Positions 25,911-33,082 of a DNA stretch of 33,082 nt are shown piece by piece. The DNA comes from Candidatus Omnitrophota bacterium. GTDB lineage: Bacteria; Omnitrophota; Gorgyraeia; Duberdicusellales; 4484-171. Every line of letters starts with the position of its first letter. Positions within the stretch are counted from its first letter, which is position 1. The notes under the pieces were generated by a model, which saw only the letters and a list, made by a program, of their open reading frames with translations, made no database searches and had not been told where the DNA came from. The stretch covers positions 1 through 33,082 of the forward strand of contig JAQVMQ010000012.1 of NCBI GenBank assembly GCA_028703535.1. The letters are read 5' to 3'. A program made the position numbers and the translations under genes.

Positions 25911-26807
25911 TCAGCACCTCCCGGAATTTTTTATTTTTTTCAATATTTTTAAAGCTTTTAAAGCACTTTTTTCTTTGTCTTTTATCTCAAGCATTATATC
26001 GAAGTCTAGGGGCGAGGTATCAAGAATGAATTTTTTGAATTTTCGTGTATCGAGAGTCTCGGCATGCGCGCCGATACGTTTATCTTTTGATTGTGAACTG
26101 TAGTCCAGCATAAGATGTCCATCTTTTTTAAGCCAGGTCTTTGAAGCTTTAAGAACAGCTTCTTTTAGCGGTTCTTTAGAGTTGTGCAGACTGTGGTGGA
26201 AACTGTCGAAAAGGATCGGTATGCCGGTTAGGGAATGTATTTTTAAACAATCGTTTAAAGAGTAAAGGCGTTCGTCGTTTTCTATTACTAGACGTTTTTT
26301 TATTTCCTGCGGGAGTGTGTTATAGTTTTTCACGAATCGTTTTATGCTGTTGTCTTTATCTTCGTATACTCCGCCTACGTGTATTTGTATCTTACAGTCA
26401 TGCGGCAGTTCTAACAGGTCCATTACTTGTGAATGATATAGAAGTTCTCTTATGCTGTTTTCTACTATTTTCTTTTTTATGGCATTAATAAGTACGAATT
26501 GGTCGGGGTGCATGGATATTCTTATTTTATTTAATTTTATTTTTTCACCTATTTCAGCAAAGTCCGGACGGTATTTCTTCTGCCATTTAAATTTACATTT
26601 TTCATGTGATGCGAAAGGTATAAGTCCTGAGCAGATACGCAGAAATTTTATTTTGTTTTCTATGTTGAAATCTATTATTTCAGAAAGACAGTCCAAATTG
26701 GACTCGATTAGTTGTGCTAAGCGAGTTTCTGAGTAGTTTTTAAGCCTGAATGTGTGACTGCTTGTGCACCCTAGTGATAAGTTTAAACAAGGGTAACCGA
26801 TTTTCAT
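25911..26807 (-). CDS. uvsE: UV-damage endonuclease (UVDE family)
   Basis: 'IGYPCLNLSL', 'FLRICSGLIPFASHE', 'RISMHPDQFVLINA', 'IQIHVGGVYEDK', 'RLVIENDERLYS', 'PILFDSFHHSLHN', 'LMLDYSSQ'. Confidence 0.93.
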   Translation of the reverse strand: MKIGYPCLNLSLGCTSSHTFRLKNYSETRLAQLIESNLDCLSEIIDFNIENKIKFLRICSGLIPFASHEKCKFKWQKKYRPDFAEIGEKIKLNKIRISMHPDQFVLINAIKKKIVENSIRELLYHSQVMDLLELPHDCKIQIHVGGVYEDKDNSIKRFVKNYNTLPQEIKKRLVIENDERLYSLNDCLKIHSLTGIPILFDSFHHSLHNSKEPLKEAVLKASKTWLKKDGHLMLDYSSQSKDKRIGAHAETLDTRKFKKFILDTSPLDFDIMLEIKDKEKSALKALKILKKIKNSGRC

Positions 26808-26947
26808 ACAAATGTATTATATAATCAAACTACGTTAACGGTCAATGGTTTATATGTTTTGGCTGATTAAAATATTTTTATGTGAATAAAACTTTATGTA
26901 TTATAATAAATAAACAGTAAGATTAATCTTTTAGCTGAAAGGATGAT

Positions 26948-27472
26948 ATGACAGCGTTAGATAGTGATGTTTTGGTTATAGGCAATGCGGGGAAGGAAAA
27001 TCAGGGCGCGGTTACATTAGACATAGATCCTGCCCGTAACCCCGATTTCGTTTGCGATCTTAGAGTTGTTCCGTGGCCTTTTAAGGATAACCGGTTTCGT
27101 GTTATAGTTGCGCATCATGTGATAGAACATATTGACGATATCAAATCTGTAATGGGTGAAATGCATCGTATATGTGCGCCGGGCGGAGAGGTAAGGATAG
27201 AGGTTCCGTATCATTCGTCGTGGTGTGCTAAAGACCCGTTTCATAAAGGATTGTACAATTATTTTTCTTTTGACGGTTTTATAGAAGGTGAAAAAACATG
27301 GATAACCGGGGATAAATATTCGTGTCTCAAAAAAGAGATAACTTTTCATAAATTTTACCGTTCTTTTTTCCTGCATAAGCTGTTCAACAGATTCCCCATG
27401 TTTTATGAAAAGTTTTTTTGTTATATTTTTCCTGCTGAACATTTTAAAATTTTACTTAGTCCTGTGAAATGA
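26948..27472 (+). CDS. Class I SAM-dependent methyltransferase-like protein
   Basis: 'VTLDIDPARNPDFVCDLRVVPWPFKDNRFRVIVAHHVIEHIDDIKSVMGEMHRICAPGGEVRIEVPY'. Confidence 0.85.
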   Translation: MTALDSDVLVIGNAGKENQGAVTLDIDPARNPDFVCDLRVVPWPFKDNRFRVIVAHHVIEHIDDIKSVMGEMHRICAPGGEVRIEVPYHSSWCAKDPFHKGLYNYFSFDGFIEGEKTWITGDKYSCLKKEITFHKFYRSFFLHKLFNRFPMFYEKFFCYIFPAEHFKILLSPVK

Positions 27473-27556
27473 TATGTTTATTTTTTTACCGGCATTATCA
27501 TTTTTTATATATTGACCTTAGTTGATTTTGTTTAAAAAAATAATTTGTAATTTTCG

Positions 27557-27584
27557 GGAATAAAACAGAAGTCTGTCCGTCTAA
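27557..27584 (+). promoter_or_regulatory. Candidate ECF-type promoter GGAAT-N16-CGTCTAA
   Basis: ECF-like -35 (GGAAT) and -10 (CGTC) spaced 16 nt, immediately upstream of the sigma factor gene. Confidence 0.35.
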
Positions 27585-27587
27585 TAG

Positions 27588-28151
27588 ATGAAAGGACAAA
27601 TGAGCGAAGATATAACGTATATTGATAGGTTTCTTGAGGGTGATGAGAAAGGATTTGAGATGCTGGTAATGAAATATCATAACAGAGCGTTAAATATAGT
27701 ATATTCGCTTATTGGCAGAGATTCTGAGAGTGAAGATATAGTCCAGGAAGCATTTTGCAGGGTATATAACGGCCTTAAGTCTTTTAAGAGAAGCGCAAGT
27801 TTTGCTACATGGTTTTATCGGATAGTTGTTAATATGACATATGATTTTTTAAGGAAAAGACGGAGAAGTGTGGTTAATGATAATGTTATAGAAAATGCCG
27901 TTTCGGATACGCCGGGACCGGACGATTTATTGATCATTAAGGAGCGTGAGCGGATAATTAATAAAGCTTTGGCGGCTGTACCGCTGAGGTTCAGGACAGC
28001 CCTTGTCCTTAAAGATGTTGAGGGCTTAAGCTATAGAAAAATAGCCGAAGTCTTGAAGTGTCGGATAGGGACTGTCGAATCTAAAATATACAGAGCAAGG
28101 CAGTTTCTCAGGAAGGAAGTGGGAAATGTTAGAGGATTTATTCATGAATAA
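27588..28151 (+). CDS. ECF-type RNA polymerase sigma factor
   Basis: Sigma2 'YHNRALNIVYSLIGRDSESEDIVQEAFCRVYNGLKSFKRSASFATWFYRIVVNMTYDFLRKRRR'; sigma4 'ALVLKDVEGLSYRKIAEVLKCRIGTVESKIYRARQFLRKE'. Start may be 27600. Confidence 0.95.
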   Translation: MKGQMSEDITYIDRFLEGDEKGFEMLVMKYHNRALNIVYSLIGRDSESEDIVQEAFCRVYNGLKSFKRSASFATWFYRIVVNMTYDFLRKRRRSVVNDNVIENAVSDTPGPDDLLIIKERERIINKALAAVPLRFRTALVLKDVEGLSYRKIAEVLKCRIGTVESKIYRARQFLRKEVGNVRGFIHE

Positions 28152-28587
28152 ATGCGGAAAGATAAAAAGAATGTTTTCACGTTATGCCGATGGCGAAGCT
28201 TCGGACTCGGAAAAAGCTTTGATTATAGAGCATATAAAAAATTGTGATGAATGTAGCAGGGAGCTGGCCGGAATAGTGAGAGTAAAAGACTTGGTTGTTT
28301 CTAAACGGAAATTGGCTGTTAATGAAAATCTTATTTTATCACGGATACATTATGAAATCGAGCTTAGGTTCGATGAGGCAAATAAGTTCTCTTTGGAAAA
28401 AATGGAGAATTTGTCGCATAGATTTATCCCTGTGCCTATAGCGATGTTTGTTGTATCCCTTTTTTTATTGTTTTTTGTATCTACAGGCAAAGTCCGCTCT
28501 GATTTTCCTTTGATAGACGATATTTTTAGCGGAGTACCAGCTAGTAATGAAACAGCATTAGGCTTAGTTTTGGGAATAGAAGATTAA
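28144..28587 (+). CDS. Membrane anti-sigma factor with zinc-finger (ZAS) motif
   Basis: 'YADGEASDSEKALIIEHIKNCDECSREL' (HxxxCxxC) plus a single TM; overlaps the sigma factor stop. Confidence 0.9.
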   Translation: MNKCGKIKRMFSRYADGEASDSEKALIIEHIKNCDECSRELAGIVRVKDLVVSKRKLAVNENLILSRIHYEIELRFDEANKFSLEKMENLSHRFIPVPIAMFVVSLFLLFFVSTGKVRSDFPLIDDIFSGVPASNETALGLVLGIED

Positions 28588-28604
28588 AAAAAAAGGAGGA
28601 CCGG

Positions 28605-29246
28605 ATGAATAAAAACGGATTATATTTTGCTATCTTTAGTGTATTGTGTGTTCTTGTTGGTATCGTTGTTGGTGCCGGTATATCCAGAATAGCACCTTTC
28701 TCTTGTCAGGAGATTCGCAATAAACATCCCGAATTTATGAGGAGGACGGAGCGTTTTATGTGGAAGGGGCATGGCGATGATGCGGGTATGTTAAAATATG
28801 GTGATATAGACCGGCATGCTCGGCATGATCGGGTTGGGGAAAAGAGCGATATGATGGCGTCTGGTCCCGGGAACATGGATGTTATGAAAGGGAATATGAG
28901 TGATAGGCGTATGTTTAACGATAAGAATCCTGAGGAATTTAAAGAAAAACTTTTTGATATGTTCGTTACAGAACTTTCGTTAACTGATGAACAGCAGGTT
29001 AAGGTTAAAGATATTTTGGATAATACACGACGGGAAATTGATAAAATAGGTGAAAACGTCAGGGAAAGTATTATGGAAATAAAAGAAAAAGCTGATAATG
29101 AAATTATGAGTAGACTTACATCCGATCAGCAGAGCAAGTTTAAAGAACTTTTAGATAAGATGGAGAAAAAACGCCGGGAGATGGAAAAAAATGGCGGGTT
29201 CGGTATGATGGATGGTAGGCCTGGGCCCGGGTTTGGACCTATGTAA
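28605..29246 (+). CDS. Spy/CpxP-like periplasmic protein, Met/His-rich
   Basis: N-terminal TM anchor; 'LSLTDEQQVKVKDILDNTRREIDKIGENVRESIMEIKEKADNEIMSRLTSDQQSKFKELLDKMEKKR'; Met/His-rich linker and GGFGMMDGRPGPGFGPM tail. Confidence 0.8.
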   Translation: MNKNGLYFAIFSVLCVLVGIVVGAGISRIAPFSCQEIRNKHPEFMRRTERFMWKGHGDDAGMLKYGDIDRHARHDRVGEKSDMMASGPGNMDVMKGNMSDRRMFNDKNPEEFKEKLFDMFVTELSLTDEQQVKVKDILDNTRREIDKIGENVRESIMEIKEKADNEIMSRLTSDQQSKFKELLDKMEKKRREMEKNGGFGMMDGRPGPGFGPM

Positions 29247-29316
29247 TGTAATTAAAATTGTCGCTGCGGCTGATATTGTTGCATAATATAGCAGAGATCA
29301 TTGGAAGGGGGAGCTA

Positions 29317-30585
29317 ATGGGGAGATTAAATAGGATAATTTCAGGCTTGTTCTTTTTATTGCTATGCCTGAATAATGCGTATTCTGATGAGGCGCTTACC
29401 TGGCAGGATTGTGTTGTTGAAGCGTACAACAACCATCCTGATCTTATTTCTGCTGCTGAGGATGTTAAGCAGGCTCGTGCGGATAAATCGATAACTCTTA
29501 GTACGGCTTTACCGCAAATAAAAAGTACACTTAGCAAAAGCCGTTCAGGGGGCAGCGGGGCAACGGATACAAAAGACAGTTATTCGTATGGGTTGACGGT
29601 AAGTCAGTTATTGTTTGACGGATTCAAAACGATAAATGACCTTAGTGAGGCGTCTGAGACCTTGCGTGCCGCGGAATATGAGTATTCAATTGTTTCTTCT
29701 AATGTGCGGCTTTCATTAAAGAAAGCTTTCTTTGCACTTTTGAAGGCGCAGGAACTTATAGGTATAACTGAAGACATTGCACAACGAAGAAAACAGAACC
29801 TTGAACTTGTAAAGTTACGTTATGAGGCGGGTCGTGAGCATGAAGGCTCGATGTTGACTGCGCAGGCCGATCTTGCTCAGGCGGAATTTGAGGTTGAACA
29901 GGCAAAAAGAAGTAAACGTTTGGCGCAAAGGCAGTTAATGAAAGAGCTTGGTCGTGATATTTTTTTGCCGGTTAGTGTTATAGGTGATTTCAATGTAGAT
30001 GATAAAGTTCTTGATATGCCTGATTTTGATTATTTGGCAGACAATACACCGCTTGTTAATAAATTAATTGCCAAACAGAAGGCAGCTAAGTTCGGGCTTG
30101 AATCTGCTAAATCGGATTTTATGCCTGAGATATCGCTTAATGGTTCATGGGGAAAAAGTGATTCAGGATGGCCCCCTGACCCTGAGTCGTGGTCGGCGGG
30201 ATTGAGTGTTTCTTTGTCCTTATTTGAGGGTGGCAGTAAGATAGCGGGCGTGACTAAGGCTAGATCACAGTTTGAGCAGGCATGTGCTGATGTGAAAAGT
30301 CAAAGAGATAGTGTTGTGTACAGCCTGGAAGAAACATGGATGGATTTTCAGGATGCTATGGATAATGTTTTAGTTAAAAAGAAATATCTCGAGGCGTATG
30401 TCGCGCGTGCTAAAATTGCTAATGCGCAATATTCGACCGGACTTATATCATTTGATGACTGGATAATAATAGAAGATAATTTGGTTAGTTATAAAAAAGC
30501 ATTTTTAGATTCTCAGACGGAAATGATGATTGCTGAGGCTGTATGGGTTCAGACTAAGGGAGGAGTATTGATGTATGAAAAATAA
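29317..30585 (+). CDS. TolC-family outer-membrane efflux protein
   Basis: 'ALTWQDCVVEAYNNHPDLISAAEDVKQARADKSITLSTALPQIK', 'YSYGLTVSQLLFDGFKT', 'WSAGLSVSLSLFEGGSKIAGVTKARSQFEQA'. Confidence 0.93.
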   Translation: MGRLNRIISGLFFLLLCLNNAYSDEALTWQDCVVEAYNNHPDLISAAEDVKQARADKSITLSTALPQIKSTLSKSRSGGSGATDTKDSYSYGLTVSQLLFDGFKTINDLSEASETLRAAEYEYSIVSSNVRLSLKKAFFALLKAQELIGITEDIAQRRKQNLELVKLRYEAGREHEGSMLTAQADLAQAEFEVEQAKRSKRLAQRQLMKELGRDIFLPVSVIGDFNVDDKVLDMPDFDYLADNTPLVNKLIAKQKAAKFGLESAKSDFMPEISLNGSWGKSDSGWPPDPESWSAGLSVSLSLFEGGSKIAGVTKARSQFEQACADVKSQRDSVVYSLEETWMDFQDAMDNVLVKKKYLEAYVARAKIANAQYSTGLISFDDWIIIEDNLVSYKKAFLDSQTEMMIAEAVWVQTKGGVLMYEK

Positions 30586-31546
30586 GAAAATGGTGTCCAT
30601 TATAATTTTTGTTGTGGCTATTATATTAATATTCTTGTTAAAAGGTTGTAAAGGACAAGAGAGTGAAGATAGGATGACGGATCTGTCGGTTGGGTATGGG
30701 AACATAGAAAATAAAATATCAACTACAGGGACTGTTGAGCCGCAAAACAGGTTGGAGATAATGCCGCCTATTGCCGGGCGTATAGAAGAAATATTAGTTA
30801 AAGAGGGACAATTTGTTAGGGAAGGTGATGTATTAGCGTTAATGAGTTCTACCGAACGTGCTGCTCTTTTAGATGCCGCGCATCTTAAAGGGGCGGATGA
30901 ATTAAAATATTGGGAAAAAGTATATAATGCAACACCTCTTATTGCGCCGATTGACGGTGAAGTTATTGTGCGCTCTGTTGAGCCGGGCCAGACGGTTGCA
31001 TCGTCGGATCCGATTATTGTATTGTCTGACAGGCTTATTGTTCAAGGGGATGTTGATGAGACCGATATTGGGTTGGTTAAAGTAGGCAGTAAAGCGGTTG
31101 TTAGTCTTGACGCGTATCCTGAGATAGTGGTGGGTGGGGTTGTTGATCATATATCTTATGAATCGACGGTAACGAACAATGTTACGATATATGAAGTTGA
31201 TATCTTGCCTGATACGGTGCCCGATGTTTTTCGCTCCGGTATGAGTGCTAATGTGGATATAGTTACGGAAAGTAAAGATAATGTTTTGCTTATACCTGCT
31301 GAGGCGGTTATTAATGATAATGGGGATAAGTTTGTTTTACTTAAGACCGAAAACGGCAAAATCGTTACTCAAAAAATATTTGTTGGTATGACAGATGATA
31401 GTAATGTAGAAATCATAGGAGGATTGGTTGAAGGTGATACTATTATCATAAAAAGTGATGGGTATGTAATACCGTCTAAAAAAGAGTCCGGCAGTAATCC
31501 GTTTATGCCGAAATTTAATAATGATAAAAAAGAAAATAAGAAATAA
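30575..31546 (+). CDS. macA: Periplasmic adaptor (HlyD/MacA family)
   Basis: 'GTVEPQNRLEIMPPIAGRIEEILVKEGQFVREGDVLALM', 'PLIAPIDGEVIVRSVEPGQTVASSDPIIVLSD', 'IPAEAVINDNGDKFVLLKTENGKIV'. Confidence 0.88.
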   Translation: MKNKKMVSIIIFVVAIILIFLLKGCKGQESEDRMTDLSVGYGNIENKISTTGTVEPQNRLEIMPPIAGRIEEILVKEGQFVREGDVLALMSSTERAALLDAAHLKGADELKYWEKVYNATPLIAPIDGEVIVRSVEPGQTVASSDPIIVLSDRLIVQGDVDETDIGLVKVGSKAVVSLDAYPEIVVGGVVDHISYESTVTNNVTIYEVDILPDTVPDVFRSGMSANVDIVTESKDNVLLIPAEAVINDNGDKFVLLKTENGKIVTQKIFVGMTDDSNVEIIGGLVEGDTIIIKSDGYVIPSKKESGSNPFMPKFNNDKKENKK

Positions 31547-31550
31547 CAGG

Positions 31551-33082
31551 ATGATAAAATTAAAAAACATTAATAAGACTTATTTGATGGGTGATAATCA
31601 GGTGCGGGCGTTGGTAGACGTCAGTCTTAATATCGCACAGGGCGAGTTTGTCGCTATTATGGGCCCGTCGGGATCAGGTAAGTCAACACTTTTGCATATA
31701 CTCGGGTTTCTGGATCGTCCGGATTCGGGGGAGTATATTCTCAAAGGTAAAGATGTTTCCTCGCTTTCAGATAATGATCTGGCTGATTTACGAAATAGTG
31801 TCGCAGGGTTTGTTTTCCAGCAGTTCCATTTATTATCTAAAATGAGTGCGTTGGAAAATGTCATGCTGCCGTTAGTCTATGCGGGTAAAGGGAATCTCAA
31901 GGCAAAAGCTATTGAGAAGATAGAGATGGTTGGGTTAGCTGACAGAGCGGATCATCGTCCTAACGAATTGTCAGGCGGCCAGCAGCAGCGCGTCGCGATA
32001 GCCAGATGTCTGGTTAATGAACCTTTGATTATTTTTGCAGATGAGCCAACGGGTAATCTTGATTCTAAAAGTGAAAAAGACATTATTAATGTTATAAAAG
32101 AGCTTAATAGTCAGGGTAAGACTATTGTAATGGTCACACATGATGCTGAGGTAGGACAAGCCGCTAAACGTGTGATTTGCATGCGCGACGGTGAGATAAT
32201 TTCAGATAAGATCAATGAGGGCCATGAAAAACAGGATGAATGTGTTTCTCTTGCCGGTAATGATAGTATTAACGGGTATCAACGTGCTAAAGATTTTGGT
32301 TTCAACGAAATATCCGAGAATTTCAAACAGGCTGTGCGTGATATTTTTTCTAACAAATTGAGGTCTTTTCTTTCTATGTTCGGTATACTTATAGGTGTAG
32401 CTTCAGTTATTGCTATGCTTGCACTAGGGCAGGGCGCAAAAATCTCAATGGAGGAAAATCTTTCATCGTTAGGGACAAATATTTTAACCGTTCGGCCCGG
32501 TGCCCGGCGGATGGGCGGAGTATCATTAGAATCCGGGGCTGTTACAAGATTTTCGGTTAATGATGCTGACGCTATAGCTAAAATACCCGGTGTTAAGGCT
32601 GTTTCTCCTTCTGTATCAGGTCGTGCACAGGCAGTTTACGGGAACAAAAATTGGAATACGCAAGTCCAAGGTGTCGGGGTTGATTATGAGACGATGAAAG
32701 CATCTAAACCTGTTGCCGGGATTTTTTTTACTGAAGAAGATACACGTGCCCGCAGGAAAGTGGCATTACTCGGGCTGACTGTTGCCAAAGAACTTTTTGG
32801 CGATAGCAACCCTATTGGTCAAGTTATAAAGATTAACCGTATAAATTTCAAGATTTTGGGTATTCTTCCCGAGAAAGGATCGTCACCGCACGGTGACAGA
32901 GACGATACGATACTCATTCCTTATACAACTGCGATGTATCGGTTGTTGGGTGAGGAATATTTAGGGTCTATTGATGTTGAGATAACAGATTTGTCTGTTA
33001 TGGATGATGTTGAGGAGTCGATAAAGACACTTGTTATTAAACGGCATAGATTGTCCCAAGACAGTGAAAATTCTTTCAATAT
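31551..33082 (+). CDS. macB: MacB-like ABC transporter: ATPase fused to MacB-type permease, truncated at window end
   Basis: My translation: [47 protein letters not shown]...[15 protein letters not shown]...ADEPTGNLD...[41 protein letters not shown]...[10 protein letters not shown]. Not in the ORF track because it runs off the edge. Confidence 0.93.
   Translation, partial: MIKLKNINKTYLMGDNQVRALVDVSLNIAQGEFVAIMGPSGSGKSTLLHILGFLDRPDSGEYILKGKDVSSLSDNDLADLRNSVAGFVFQQFHLLSKMSALENVMLPLVYAGKGNLKAKAIEKIEMVGLADRADHRPNELSGGQQQRVAIARCLVNEPLIIFADEPTGNLDSKSEKDIINVIKELNSQGKTIVMVTHDAEVGQAAKRVICMRDGEIISDKINEGHEKQDECVSLAGNDSINGYQRAKDFGFNEISENFKQAVRDIFSNKLRSFLSMFGILIGVASVIAMLALGQGAKISMEENLSSLGTNILTVRPGARRMGGVSLESGAVTRFSVNDADAIAKIPGVKAVSPSVSGRAQAVYGNKNWNTQVQGVGVDYETMKASKPVAGIFFTEEDTRARRKVALLGLTVAKELFGDSNPIGQVIKINRINFKILGILPEKGSSPHGDRDDTILIPYTTAMYRLLGEEYLGSIDVEITDLSVMDDVEESIKTLVIKRHRLSQDSENSFN

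Noticed and set aside
31598-31864. 88-aa minus-strand ORF at the end of the window
   Set aside because: Antisense to the MacB ATPase domain (Walker [10 protein letters not shown] on plus strand).

Overview
33 kb window from an AT-rich bacterial genome, probably an uncultivated Gram-negative-type lineage (TolC, MacA/MacB and periplasmic proteins present). It is densely coding. I saw no rRNA, tRNA, CRISPR array or transposase. From left to right: the end of a TauE/SafE-like permease; a SAM-methyltransferase/D-Ala-D-Ala-ligase-like ATP-grasp fusion; stand-alone trpB; a GNAT with a membrane tail; a HAMP sensor with no output domain; a small XRE regulator; an MFS permease; a polysaccharide pyruvyltransferase; a YhiN-family flavoprotein; a CDF transporter; DUF1330- and DUF486-like proteins; an orphan substrate-binding protein; an HTH-EIIA(Ntr) fusion next to a Na+/H+ antiporter with CBS domains; and a yeast-FCY1-like cytosine deaminase. 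Next is a minus-strand operon of XRE-cupin regulator, degenerate M20/YgeY-like peptidase, acetate-kinase-like protein and degenerate acetate-kinase-like protein; this is my best candidate for an undescribed system. It is followed by a carotenoid/photoprotection block (TatT-like TPR, split lycopene cyclase crtYd/crtYc, crtB, ispH, crtI, UV-damage endonuclease uvsE). The window ends with an ECF sigma / anti-sigma / Spy-like / TolC / MacA / MacB envelope-stress operon that runs off the edge. Two non-coding stretches (3900-4426 and 8416-8770) carry hairpins and REP-like palindromes. All family calls come from reading motifs by eye; no database search was run.
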